From NCBI RefSeq assembly GCF_000002995.4, contig NW_025062284.1, forward strand, positions 816,454 to 880,453: a DNA stretch of 64,000 nt, given 5' to 3'. Below the pieces are notes generated by a model. That model had not been told where the DNA came from and did no database searches. It was given only the letters and a program-made list of their open reading frames with translations. The stretch's first letter is position 1, and the number at the start of each line of letters is the position of its first letter. Positions 11,641-24,133 of this stretch are shown one piece after another. The translations under genes and the position numbers were made by a program. This DNA comes from Brugia malayi (Eukaryota > Nematoda > Chromadorea > Rhabditida > Onchocercidae).

Positions 11641-12890
11641 CAATAAATATCATCATCCTATTGCTATCATCTATTCGCTTTTTCATCAGTACTCAATTCT
11701 ATCACATTTTGTTATCATTCAAAAATCTTTCTGTCTTTGATTTCCGATTCTTACATTTATTATTATTCCAAACGATCAGCAAATGTTAAGCGGTATTTAT
11801 CTGTAAAATTCACATAATATATTTAATAACAATAAATGTTTAAACAGTTAAAAGTATTTTTTCCACTTCAACAAAAAATTTTTCTACAAAATTTTTCTTC
11901 CATTTTAATGTAAAATCATTCATTCAAATTGTTTAAATTTAAAATTGTGTAAAATTTAGTGTAATATTATTAAGCGTTAAACATTAATAAAAATAATATT
12001 TGAAAAAAGAAAATAAAATTTTTATTAAACATAGAATTAAAAATATGAATATTATTTCAGTTATAATATTACATTGTATTTTTATACATTACACTTGTTA
12101 TATTTTCAAATTGTATCAATTTTCATTGAAATTTTAAACAACTAATGCTTCAAAATTTTAATGTGAGATTTAATTTCACGAAAAAAAAAAAGAAAACTGA
12201 TAAGATATGATTTGACTGACAATTTGATTATTATTACAAACAATTCGATTATTGACTTTTTTTTTTTTTTAAATGCTAAATCTATTGAATTACACATTTT
12301 TTTAGTTGATTAAACTTTTTAAATTCGTCAATTTCTTTTTTTTTTGACGAAATATTTTTTTAAATTTAATATTTCAATTATATAAATTAAATATTTGTCA
12401 AAAATAATATTATTAATATGTGAGCATATAATTAAAACAAAATTTAATTGCTATAATTTCTATACCAATCATTTTAACAAATAACAGTAAATGCATCTCC
12501 ATTAATTTTAAAAGTAACAAAAAAAAAAAAAAAAAACGAAACAAATTTTAGTTTTTAATTTTTTTTTTTATTACGGTACATTTAACATTTATTTATTTAT
12601 TTATTTTTTAAATTTTAAATATATATAGTTGTTTTCTTTTTTTCAAAGTTTTAAATCAATTTTTAACAAATTTGCTATTTATTTATTTAAAAAATAATTT
12701 TAATATATTGATAAATTCAATGAAAATATATTCTCTTAAGTGTTATCAAATGATAAAAATAATCACATTAAACATTTAATTCATGAAATACAACTTTTAA
12801 AATATTTTATTTTTATTGTTTTATTCGTTTTTATTTTAAACTTACAATTGTTTCTTTCTCACCTTCATTTTTTATATAATTTATGTTGAT
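11641..12890. other. Gene-free A/T-rich region
   Basis: Only homopolymers and short A/T repeats are seen. No coding exon, RNA gene or mobile element is supported. Confidence 0.55.
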
Positions 12891-12899
12891 GATGATATG

Positions 12900-13285
12900 A
12901 TAACATATCTAATATCAGAATTATCACCGATGATATGATGTCATATCTTAATATCAAAATTATCACCGATGATATGATAACATATTCTAATATCAGAATT
13001 ATCACCGATGATACGGTAACATATCTTAATATCAGAATTATCACCGATGATATGATGTCATATCTTAATATCAAAATTATCACCGATGATATGATAACAT
13101 ATTTTAATATCAGAATTATCACCGATGATATGATGTCATATCTTAATATCAAAATTATCACCGATGATATGATAACATATTTTAATATCAGAATTATCAC
13201 CGATGATATGATGTCATATCTTAATATTAGAATTATCACCGATGATATGGTATCATATCTTATTGTCAGGATTATCACCGTTAAT
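12900..13285. repeat. 39-bp minisatellite, about ten units, with a 78-bp higher-order pattern
   Basis: The unit is about 39 bp, core AATTATCACCGATGATATGA. Two variants alternate: one continues GTCATATCTTAATATCAAA, the other AACATATTTTAATATCAGA, giving 78-bp dimers. In the first variant GATATGA-TG-TCATATC is a 7-bp perfect inverted repeat. Because 39 is divisible by 3 and no unit carries a stop, both strands stay open for about 120 codons; that is not evidence of coding. Confidence 0.92.
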
Positions 13286-15383
13286 GTTTAATTAGTTTTT
13301 TTAAATGATTAGAGGAAATTGTGAATTTATCAGTGATAGAAAAATTCATATAATTTTTAATAAATTATAAAATACCCATTTGCAATTTTGATTAATAAAT
13401 ATAAAATTCCTAAATATGAAATTTTCTGCTAGTTTTTTTTTTTTCAGTATTCCAGTTCGATGTAATAATTTTAAATTGATTTCCTTGAAATTGATTTAAT
13501 TGATTAATAATTTAGAAATTTTAAATATTGATTAATAGACTTCCTGTATTATATTGGAATCATTGGAATTAGTATGAATGTATTAATATACTTATATTTG
13601 AATTAAATTATTCAATTCTCAAAAAAAAAAAAAAAAAAATTGAAAGGAATTAAATGTTAGAACAATTTCTGTCTGCCGAAGAACTGGTAATTAATTTGAT
13701 TTAAATTTAAAATTGATAAAATTTGCTGAATGTATTAAATTTTTAAGTTATTTTACTTAAACACAACCAAAGGTAGGAAGAAGGAGTATAGAGGACAAAA
13801 GAAAGAGGTCATTGTCGCATATAGAGGTCATCTGCGACACAATTTCTTCTAACAATAACAATCTTTCTCGAACAAACTCTTTTGTCAAACAGGTTTCTCC
13901 TTCCCTCTCCCTCTCCCTCTCTCTCTCCCTCCCTCATAAACAGAAGAAATTTCTTTTTTTTTTTTCTCTCTCTCTCTGTTTTTTCTTTTGCTCACTTAAG
14001 AACTGGGTCAATCAATGTTTTATTTCACATTTCAGATGCGTTCCTGTTTGTGTTTGCCTATCTACCTGCATGATGAATTTATATACATTTATTATACATT
14101 TCTGCATGCAAAACTGCATTTCTGCATGCATTTTCAAATCGATAATTCTGCTTTCCTCAATTCTACAATCTAATTTTATTAATTAACAATAATTTTACTG
14201 CTATTTTCTCTTGTCTTTTTTTTTTTTTTTGCTTCTTATATATATATTTTTTTTTTAAATTCACTTCAAAAGATTTCAGTTTTTTTTTTTTTTTTTTTTT
14301 TAAAATTTTTATGACAAATTTGATGATTCATCAGCACATATAAATATAATAAAATTTGTGGATTTTTTTTTTTTTTTTTTCAAAAATGTTTGATAAATTG
14401 ATGAATTCTATCAATAAAAAGAGAACGAATAAATTTCATACAATTTTATTTGTAATATTAAATTGATAATTTTTACATTTCATTCGAATGATAAGCTATC
14501 ATTTGCTTTATTGTTATGATTATAGAATGAAAATTTTATAAAATGTCATTTCTCGGTTCTGCGATTATTCAAAATATGATTTGAATATTTGAATAATTTA
14601 TTATGAAGGAATGATAGTAGGTTGATGATATCATTTAAATTTTTATCAAATAGTTAATTTATTGTTATTATTAATTTTATTATTACTATTATTATATATT
14701 GTTATTATTAATTATTAATTAAAAGTTAATTTGTTATTATTATTAATAATTTATTATTATTATTAATTTATTATTATTACTATTATTAATTTATTATTAT
14801 TATTAATTATTATTGTTATTGTTATTATTATCATTATCATCATCATCATCATCATTATTATTATTATTATTGTTATCATTATTATGATATGTAAATGAAA
14901 TTTTCTCTCTCTTTTTTAATTTATCAAAGTATGTTATTTATTATTATTATAAATAATATTCAATTGCTTCTTCTTCTTCCTCTATTGTCGATATCAAAAT
15001 ATTTTACTCAATGACTAATCTTTTCTTTGTTATCATAACGATGTAATGGAAAAATTACTGCAAATATTGCAACTAAAATCATGATAAAAAATGATAAGCA
15101 TTGATTAAATTTCTTTTCCTATTAAAAAAAAAAAAAGAAAAAATATTTTGCATTTTTTTTTTTGAAAAAACACGCAAAATTCATAAGTCTTAATAAATTT
15201 AATTATTTTTAATGCTATAAAAGTATAATTGTTACTGAATTGCACAATAAATATTATTATTCCTTATCATTTGATCACTAAAATTAATTTCTTATCATCC
15301 AAAAAATGATAAGCAAAACAATGATTTTTTCATGATAAATGAACAATAAAAATATGATATTTCTTTTTTCTTTTTTTATCTTA
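13286..15383. other. Gene-free region with (TTA)n microsatellites
   Basis: Contains pyrimidine runs at 13895-13980 and imperfect (TTA/ATT/TCA)n at about 14650-14885 and 14938-14950. A T run of 21 is at 14280. No exon or RNA gene is supported. Confidence 0.55.
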
Positions 15384-15675
15384 TCTAATTTTTTACGACT
15401 AATTTTGCCATACCATTTGATAAAACATTTTAAATTTACAGAACAAAAACTTTAATTATTTGAAGAATTTTTCATCAATTTCAATATTCCAATATATTAT
15501 TGATCAAATTTCTATTCATCTACAATCATTTAATTAATAATTAATTACTAATTAATTGTATCCGTTGCATTAATTTTTCATAAATTTTACATTTATATAA
15601 ATTTAAAGTTTATATAAATTTTTTCATATATTTTTGATATAAATTTTTTTTTTCATATATGTCTAGAAAATTTTG

Positions 15676-15710
<35 letters not shown>

Positions 15711-18258
15711 ATTCATAGTTGTAAAATTTTTTACTTCAAGAATTTTCTCTCTACTTTGTTATTCCGATAGATCAGTCAAGTTTTTATCATTGTTAATTGC
15801 CGAATAATCATAATTGTACCTGTCTGCCTAATAATTATTCTAACTTGCACCAGGATTATTTGATTAGTAAACAAAGAAATAATTTTTGTTAATTAAAATT
15901 TATAAACAATAACAGTGATATAATTTGATTGAGAACAAACAAATCCGGAAAATTTGACTGAGAACAAACAAATCCGGTTTTGTGCTTAACTGGACATATG
16001 CAAAATCCGGCTTACTGATCCATCATCTATGATGTGATAATAGGACTTTATAATGATTCTTTCCTGTTAAAAAAAAAAAAAATTTTTATCTGAGTAATTA
16101 TGAAAAAAATAATTTTGCATTAAATTTTAAATATAAATTTATTTTTAACGAAGAAAAAATAAAAATAAAAAAAAAAAAAAAAAAAACATTTGCTCAGTGT
16201 AATTCTTTTTGTTGTTTTTCTTTTTTAATTTTTTAATATTATTTATTATACAAATTTATTTTTTATTATGCGAAAAGAAAAAGAAATATTCTTTAATCAT
16301 TTTTAGTTTTGTTTTTTTAATGCAAATTTTAAAATTTTTTTTTTTTTTTCATTACTTATTCCATTCAAAATTAACTATCCCTCTGACCTTTGACATTAAT
16401 GATAGTTGATTTGTATAAATTCTAGTAATTTTTAATAATAAGTATAATTTTTAGTAATTTTTAATAATAAATATTATTTTTAGTAACAAGTATAATTTTT
16501 TGTTGTAAATTACATAATTCGAAAAAACAGAAAGAAAATCCATTTTCATCATATGATTAATTATTCAAATAAAAAACAAGCAAGCATAAAACTGAAAAAA
16601 AAAAAAAAAAAACCTGTTTTCCTGATCAAAAATTAATATCCGATTTTCCACTGTTTTACTTCCAATTTCAATTATCTCAAATTTGATGATTCTGATAATT
16701 TATCAAATGTTTATGAAATCATTTTTGGATTGCTATTAATTTTCCTCATTTTTCTCTTGTTTTTTTTTTTTTTGTTTTCTTTGAAATGAACAAGTTGATA
16801 AGATTAATTGATATAAATCATTATTTACATTTATTTATTTTTTGATAAATAAGTTATTTTTGTAAATAAGTTACTATTTTTTTTGATAAATAATCTGATC
16901 ATATGTTACTTTTAAATATTTAAAACTGTCATTTCATTATTGTAAAATTATATTAAATTGTCATTATTTTTATCAATAATAATTAAAAATTGTTAACTGT
17001 GCTTTTTTTTTTTTTTTTTGCATTTTTATTTATCCAAATTTACAGATTGATTAAAAGTCGTAATTATTGTGATCGGCATTTTTTTTAATCTTTTATCTAT
17101 CACAATCTACCATCGATTAATAACGAAAAAATGCCATTGACCTGTAGTGATTGCCCGAAGATATGTTGTTCCGTAATTATACCTGTAAGTTTCCCTTTTT
17201 TTTTTACCTTTTTCAACTAAATAATTTAATTTTTTTATAATTTATATATTTCGCTTCTATTTTTACTATATAATTTGTTCCTTCAAATTATTATGCCTAA
17301 ATTATCAAAAAAATAAAACTTTAAAAAATTATCAATAAAATGATTTAATAATTCAAAAAATTTTTTCATTTGTTAAATTAAACATCGTAGTTGTTTCTCC
17401 GATAAAAAAAAAAAAAAAAAAAAAAAAAACACTTTTACATTTTTATTCTTTTGTTATTATTTATTAAATTCTTTTCTTTTGAATATGATGACATCATATA
17501 AGAGTTTTTCTCAATTTCCAATTTTTTTTTTTAAATAAATTCAGGTTTTAGAATTAATCACTGTTTCATCACTACAAAAACCATTATTATAATAATTTTT
17601 TAAAAATAAAATACAGTAAAAATTGACACAATTAATTCTAAAATTAATACCAATTGCGCCACTTATATTATCTAGCAATTAAATATGTGCTAATTGAACT
17701 GAATGCTAAAATGTTTGAAAGATTGAAATAAAATAATAAAAATTTTTTATGTACATATAAGAATTTTTGTAAATTTAATTTATAAAGTTTTATAATCCAA
17801 AAAAAAAGAAAAAAAAATGACAAATTAATTTAAAATTCAATACTAATAATTCATTCCACTGTGCTTTTTAATTTTTTTTTTTTTAGTTTCTATAAAGGAT
17901 CTTTTTTTATTTTTATGATAGCAAAACATTTTTTTTTTTTCGTCTACTAAATTAATGATTAAATTCATGATAATGATTTAAATTTTTGTTGATTTATTTA
18001 AAATGTTTAAATTGTTTTTTTTTTGTTTTTAAATTAAATAATTTTTTTTTTAGCCTATTGGTGTATTTTTCGAGAAAGGTTGCGGTACCGACTTGGTTAT
18101 TAATATCCTGCTAACATTACTTGGTTATATACCTGGTTTGATACATGCTTGCTTCATTATCGTCAAATATTGATCGTTATTGAAATTTCAATTGATAAAA
18201 AATATCAATCATTCATCAATTCATTTCATTTCTAATTTTTTTTCACACAATTAATCCT
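15384..18258. repeat. Direct duplication unit 1 (2.9 kb, carries Pmp3-1)
   Basis: Near-identical in order and sequence to 19321-22100, offset about 3.9 kb. Differences are scattered substitutions, small indels and homopolymer lengths. One example is a doubled GAGAACAAACAAATCCGG (about 15932-15977) that occurs once in unit 2. Edges fall at TCTAATTTTTTACG on the left and AATCCTTA on the right. Confidence 0.88.
17131..18173 (+). CDS. Pmp3/UPF0057 family membrane proteolipid, copy 1
   Basis: Two exons, 17131-17184 (18 aa) and 18054-18173 (39 aa plus stop), encode 57 residues, the usual size of the family. The N-terminus is Cys-rich (CSDCPKICC) and leads into a hydrophobic segment SVIIPPIGVFF, then a KGCGTD loop and a second hydrophobic segment (about 35-54) with the conserved INILLTLLGYIPGLIHA signature. 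Family knowledge: small two-span plasma-membrane proteins (yeast Pmp3) linked to membrane potential and cation/salt stress. The ATG is the first in the exon, and both intron borders fit GT-AG. The PPIGV and YIPGLIHA motifs are intact, so this is the copy most likely to be functional. Confidence 0.9.
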
Positions 18259-19320
18259 TATGCTTTTTTTTTTCCTTTTTATTAGCATTCAATTTTAAAT
18301 TCATTCATTTGAACTTTTTAAAACATACAATTTCTTTTCCTTCTCTTCTCTCTCTCTCTCTCTCATATAATCTTTGCCTATTGCATTTGTAATTTAATTA
18401 AAAAATGAGCAGTTTGTGATTTACTTTTTTTTTTTTAAAATTTAAAAAGTTGACCTTTCAAAAATTCTTAGAATTTAAAAAGTTAACAGCTTTATTTTAT
18501 TTATAATTCGTATAATTAAATTTTTCTTATTAAAATTCTTTTTTCTAACTTTTGATAACTAATACTATGATTTTATTCTAGGAGGAATTCGTTTTGCTAA
18601 TATTACATTGTTTATCAAAATTGGCAGATAATTTTATAAATTTAAACTCATTTAACATTCATGCAAAATTTGTAAGATTTTTTTTTTATAATATAAACTA
18701 ATACTTAACTAATTAATTCATTAATTGTTCCATGCTTCTATTTTCTTGTTTAAAAGTAATGAAAACGAATATGATTTATTATAGTTTTATTTTTCTTTTT
18801 TTTTTTTTAAATTAGTAAAATCGAGAATGAATTTCAATCCTTTACATTTACATATTACACATTTTATTTAGTCTTCAAACTATACATTTAACTTTTTTAT
18901 TCCACCTCCTTTCCTCTCATTTTTTTTTTTTTTTTTGCTAAAAATAAATGTGAATTATTTAGTTTCTTCTTTTTTTTAATTTGAGCTGTCAAGTGACCAC
19001 ATCGCAAATGACCAGATCCCATGCAATGCATATAAAATAATCAATTAAATTCTAAATAATTTTTTTTTTTTTTAGTGAATTGCTATTTTTTAATAGTTCT
19101 AACGCTTAATTAGAATTTAATTTCATAATACTACAATTTATTTCCTTGTTTTTAAAATACAAAAACTTTTACAAATTGTTAGGATTTTTTTTTCAAATTG
19201 TTGGCAAATTTTTTTTTTTTTTTTTTTTTTTTCTTATGGACAAATAATAGAAGCCTTTTAACACTAAAATTTATATTTGAAAGAGATTAAATTATAAAAA
19301 AAAAAAAAAAAAAAATCCTA
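18259..19320. other. Spacer between the two Pmp3 duplication units
   Basis: About 1.06 kb without an exon. It contains (TC)n at about 18347-18365 and T runs. The part from 18391 is repeated inverted at about 33560-34476. A segment at 19228-19300 (AATAGAAGCCTTTTAACAC) belongs to a small dispersed repeat also seen near 26730, 33600, 49870 and 54900. Confidence 0.6.
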
Positions 19321-22100
19321 TCTAATTTTTTACGATTATTTTTGCCGTACCATTTGATAAAACTTTTTAAATTTACAGAACAAAAACTTTAATTATTTGA
19401 AGAATTTTTCATCAATTCCAATATTTCAATGTTCTAATATATTATGGATCAAATTTCTATTCATCTGTAATCATTTAATTAATAATTAATTACTAATTAA
19501 TTGTATTCGTTGCATTAATTTCTCATAAATTTTACATTTATATAAATTTAAAGTTTATATAAATTTTTTTCGTATATTTTTAATATAAATTTTTTTTCAT
19601 ATGTCTAGAAAATTTTGCAACAAAAAAAAAAAAAAAAAAAAAAATTAATTCAGTCATAATTGTAAAATTTTTTACTTGAAGAATTTTCTCTCTACTTTGT
19701 TATTCCGATAGATCAGTCAAGTTTTTATCATTGTTAATTGCCGAATAATCATAATTGTACCTGTCTGCCTAATAATTATTCTAACTTGCACCAGGATTAT
19801 TTGATTAGTAAACAAAGAAATAATTTTTGTTAATTAAAATTTATAAACAATAGCAGTGATATAATTTGATTGAGAACAAACAAATCCGGTTTATGCTTAA
19901 CTGGACATATGCAAAATCCGGATTACTTATCCATCATCTATGATTGATAATAGGACTTTATAATGATTTTTTCCTGTTAAAAAAAAAAAAAAAGCTTATC
20001 TTAGTAATTATGAAAAAAATAATTTTACATTAAATTTTAAATATAAGTTTATTTTTAACGAACAAAAAATAAAAATAAAAAAAAAAAAAAAAAAAAAAAA
20101 ACATTTGCTCAGTGTAACTCTTTCTGTTTTTTTTTTAATTTTTTAATATTATTTATTATAGAAATTAATTTTTTATTATGCAAAAAGAAAAAGAAATATT
20201 CTTTAATCACTTTCAGTTTTTTTTAATGCAAATTTTAAAAATCATTTTTTTTTTTTCATTACTTATTTCATTCAAAATTAACTATCCCTCGGACCTTTGA
20301 CATTAATGATAATTGATTTGTATAAATTCTAGTAATTTTTAATAATGAGTATTATTTTTAGTAACAAGTATAATTTTTGTTGTAAATTACATAATTCGAA
20401 AAAAACAGAAAGAAAATCCATTTTCATCGTATGATTAATTATTCAAATAAAAAACAAGCAAGCATAAAACTGAAAAAAAAAAACCTGTTTTCCTGATCAA
20501 AAAGTAATATCCGATTTTCCATTGTTTTACTTCCAATTTCAATTATCTCAAATTGATGATATGATAATTTATCAAATGTTTATGAAATTATTTTTGGATT
20601 GCTATTAATTTTCCTCATTTTTCTCTTGTTTTTTTTTTTTTTGTTTTCTTTGAAATGAACAAGTTGATAAGATTAATTGATATAAATCATTATTTACATT
20701 TATTTATTTTTTGATAAATAAGTTATTTTTGTAAATAAGTTACTATTTTTTTTGATAAATAATCTGATCATATGTTACTTTTAAATATTTAAAACTGTCA
20801 TTTCATTATTGTAAAATTATATTAAATTGTCATTATTTTTATCAATAATAATTAAAAATTGTTAACTGTGTTTTTTTTTTTTTGCATTTTTATTTATCCA
20901 AATTTACAGATTGATTAAAAGTCGTAATTATTGTGATCGGCATTTTTTTTAATCTTTTATCTATCACAATCTACCATCGATTAATAACGAAAAAATGCCA
21001 TTGACCTGTAGTGATTGCCCGAAGATATGTTGTTCCGTAATTATAGCTGTAAGTTTCTTTTTTTTTCCTTTTTCAACTAAATAATTTAATTATTTTATAA
21101 TTTATATATTTCGCTTTTATTTTTACCATATAATTTATTCCTTCAAATTATTATACCTAAATCATCAAAAAAATAAGACTTTAAAAAATTTGAAAAAATT
21201 ATCAATAAAATGATTTAATAACTCAAAAAATTTTTTCATTTGTTAAATTAAACATCGTAGTTGTTTCTCCGATAAAAAAAAAAAAAACACTTTTACATTT
21301 TTATTCTTTTGTTATTATTTATTAAATTCTTTTCTTTTGAATATGATGACATCATATAAGAGTTTTTCTCAATTTCCAATTTTTTTTTAAATGAATTTTA
21401 AATAAATTCAGGTTTTAGAATTAATCACTAATTCATCACTGCAAAAACCATTATTATAATAATTGTTTAAAAATAAAATATAGTAAAAACTGACACAATT
21501 AATTCTAAAATTAATACCAATTGCGCCACTTATATTATTAAGCAATTAAATATGTGCAAATTGAACTGAATGCTAAAATGTTTGAAAGATTGAAATAAAA
21601 TAACAAAAATTTTTTATGCACATATAAGAATTTAGTAAATTTAATTTATAAAGTTTTATAATCCAAAACAAAAAAATGACAAATTAATTTAAAATTCAGT
21701 ATTAATAATTCATTCTATTGTGCTTTTTAAATTTTTTTTTAGCTTCTATAAAGAAAAATTTTTTTTCTTATGTAAGCAAAACATTTTTTTTTTTCATCTA
21801 TTAAATTAATGATTAAATTCATGATAATTTTTGTTAATTTATTTTTAAATTTTTAAATTTTTTTTTTGCTTTTAAATTAAATAATTTTTTTTTAGCCTAA
21901 TGGTGTATTTTTTGAGAAAGGTTGCGGTACCGACTTGGTTATTAATATCCTGCTAACAATACTTGGTTATATATCTGGTTTGATATATGCTTGCTTCATT
22001 ACCGTCAAATATTGATCGTTATTGAAATTTCAATTGATTAAAAAATATCGATCATTCATCAATTCATTTCATTTCTTATTTTTTCACACAATTATTCCTT
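19321..22100. repeat. Direct duplication unit 2 (2.8 kb, carries Pmp3-2)
   Basis: Second copy of 15384-18258. Homology stops at about 22099 inside ATTCCTTAAAAA, exactly where V-2 sequence begins, so this is also a rearrangement junction. The unit is also the template of the inverted copy at 30.8-33.6 kb. Confidence 0.88.
20995..22015 (+). CDS. Pmp3/UPF0057 family membrane proteolipid, diverged copy 2
   Basis: Exons 20995-21048 and 21896-22015 encode 57 aa in the same phase as copy 1. Coding changes relative to copy 1 fall in the conserved core: IIPPIGVFF becomes IIAPNGVFF, TLLGYIPGLIHACFII becomes TILGYISGLIYACFIT. The frame and all splice sites are kept, and the KGCGTD loop is unchanged. 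Loss of the proline pair and of the PG/H positions suggests relaxed constraint or a changed role; the lack of stops means it could still be expressed. The V-2 fragment starts 90 bp downstream on the same strand. Confidence 0.82.
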
Positions 22101-22104
22101 AAAA

Positions 22105-23178
22105 ATGCTGCGTTATATAAAAAATCTTCAAGAAGTAAATTTGAATGTTGAATATCGTTTTATTTACAATAGTACATTCATCATCATGTTGTCTATAAAT
22201 CGGATTTCAGAAATTGAATCAGAAATGGTCAAAGGGTTTGGATGAAATGCAAAAAATGGCGAGTAAAATGAAAATACTGCATGAGTATGCAGAGAAAAAC
22301 TTTGAAAGCTTGAGCGTATTATTGGATTGCTTGCATGGCCGAGAAATTAAACAGTTGGAAAATAATGAAAGAGAAGGAGATACTTTCAAGAAAATATGTG
22401 AAGAAGTAATGCAGGTTTGCTTCTTCTTTCGAGAAATTTTCATTGTTTTGTGGAGTTTCAAAACTGTTAAATAATGTTAAGATTGTTTTTTAAATCAAAT
22501 TTTTGTCAATTTTGGGAGCTAAAAAGGACGGCTCAGCATTTGCGAATCAATGAGGAAGATATAAAATATCAAAGCTCAATTTTGCTTGAGAATTTGGATT
22601 TTGGAAGTGAAATTTTTGCTGCAATAATTCGTGCTGCTGTAAATTTAACAAAGGAAAATGATGAACTGAAAAATGAAAATGCAGAACTCAGGAATACGAT
22701 TTTTATATTGGAAAAAGAAAACACAGACTTAAAAGAGGTAATACTTTGGATTGTAAATCCGTATATATTACAATGATAATTTCAAGCAATTTCAGTCTGC
22801 TTTAACTACCTGTCCAGTTGTGGAATTTGGCAGTTTCAATCTTATCTATCTTAAGCTAATAGGTTTTTCCATAACAATTTACAACACTGCTAAAGTAATA
22901 TATCACAACCGTACCATTTTCGGGTGACATTATCAGATAACTATAGATTATTTGGTGACATTATCAGATAACACTATAGAAATACTGAGTACATTGTTAG
23001 TTTTAATTTCTTTGAAAATTTTTTATAGATGAGAAAAATGTCAATTGTACAAGAGAAAAAATTTGAAGAGGTAGAATACAGATTAGACCGTTTGCGAGAA
23101 AAAAGTGAACGATTAATAAAAGCGTGCTATGATGAGGATGAGGAAGTTGATGATCTTAAAAGTCAGATATCAGAATGA
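22105..23178 (+). CDS. V-2: 5'-truncated coiled-coil gene with a junction-derived ATG
   Basis: Exons 22105-22134 (10 aa), 22211-22414 (68 aa), 22519-22737 (73 aa) and 23029-23178 (49 aa plus stop) join in phase 0 to give 200 aa. Compared with V-1 it lacks exon 1 and most of exon 2. The junction with Pmp3-2 flank turns ACG-CTG-CGT into ATG-CTG-CGT, so a new start is in frame. Exon 3 has three more codons than V-1 (SLSVLLDC). Exon 4 is coiled coil; the last exon is a charged helix ending QISE. A different 3' exon is possible after the CAG at 22796 (open to a stop near 22926). No AG acceptor for trans-splicing is visible just before the new ATG. Family unrecognised; expression uncertain. Confidence 0.6.
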
Positions 23179-23684
23179 TTGAATGCAAATCACTAACTTT
23201 AGGCTGATATGATTTGCTTTAGCAATAAGAAAGTGGAAATTTTTTGCTTTTAGCTTTTGCTTTGCCCATTTTTTTTTTTTTTTTATTTGCTTTTCTACAC
23301 CAGAAATATCATGTAGGAATGAACCACCAGCAATTGGAATCGCGTAAAAAAAAAATAGTTTTACGTTACTTTTATAATCCTCAACATTACTCAGAATGCT
23401 AGTGGTTTAAAAATCAGTAAGGTAAGGGTTGAAATAATGTTTGTTTACATGATATATAATTTGAAACAGTTTTACATTTCCAGTGTTCAATTAAGATAAG
23501 TTTTTGTATTATGGATTATTACAATTTTATTTGATATTTTTTTGTAAATTATTTGAAGGTTCGCGAGATTATTTCGAATTTCACGACAATGCATCAAAAA
23601 TTCTACATACTATAGCAACAGTTGATTACAAAAAATTTTTTCCATTCTTTTTTAACAAAAATGCATTTTTCCAAATTACTTCAA
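22964..23684. repeat. Left arm of a 0.72-kb foldback around V's last exon
   Basis: Inverted copy of 24134-24853; axis near 23909, spacer about 450 bp. Contains the V terminal exon and its downstream flank. A few substitutions separate the arms, for example TACATTGTTAGTT against TACATTTCTAGTT. Confidence 0.9.
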
Positions 23685-23791
23685 ATCGTTTGAAAGCTGA
23701 ATTAAGCAAGAAAAATTACATTTATTTACAAAGAAGCAAATATAAAATCCCAATAAAGTATCAAAGAATACACAAAAAAATTTTTACAAAT
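23561..23791 (+). other. Open frame without a supported start (possible lost exon)
   Basis: After AAG/G at about 23558 the frame reads GSRDYFEFHDNASKIL and stays open to the TAG at about 23792. The first 40 or so codons have mixed composition more typical of coding sequence than the A/T-rich flanks; the rest is Phe/Lys-rich. The inverted arm (24270 down to 24134, minus strand) keeps the same frame open. No ATG or clear splice acceptor is found, and I do not recognise the sequence. It may be the remnant of an exon of another gene, or 3' flank of V. Confidence 0.25.
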
Positions 23792-24133
23792 TAGAATCTA
23801 GAATCTTTGATGCACAACTGCAAATTCAAAATGATAAAAATAAGTGATAGCATAAAATAAATTATACCAAAATTAGTTATCTAATGACATTACTACCATT
23901 TAATATTCAATTTCTGTAATGAAATTAAACTATTCATGACTACATATCTAAAAATAACCATAATTAAAAATTTTTAGGGAAAAGTAATAAATACGATCTA
24001 TGAATCCATAAGATGAAAAAATAACCCCAATTATTTTAATTAATATCAAATATTGCAAATCTATAATAAAACTATAATAAAACAAAAATAACTAGAAAAT
24101 TCCTCTTCAAAGATTGATTTAATACTAAAATAA
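23685..24133. other. Spacer of the small foldback
   Basis: About 450 bp. Its left part (23686-23805) recurs inverted at 51834-51950; its right part (about 23975-24133) recurs inverted at 30005-30165. Both palindromic loci therefore share pieces of this spacer. No gene is seen. Confidence 0.7.

Larger units (their letters stand above)
18391..22717. repeat. Left arm of a 4.3-kb inverted repeat
   Basis: Matches 30180-34476 in reverse complement; coordinates of partners sum to about 52,870-52,897 and the axis is near 26,445. The arm contains half of the Pmp3 spacer, Pmp3-2 and V-2 exons up to exon 4. Gene order and coding differences of Pmp3-2 are kept in the partner, so this inversion is younger than the direct Pmp3 duplication. 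Confidence 0.9.

Noticed and set aside
12865..13291. Overlapping long open frames on both strands
   Set aside because: Both are products of the 39-bp minisatellite (13-residue periodic translation); no start context or introns.
13812..14186. 124-codon open frame
   Set aside because: Runs through CT repeats and T homopolymers; no family features or splice partners.
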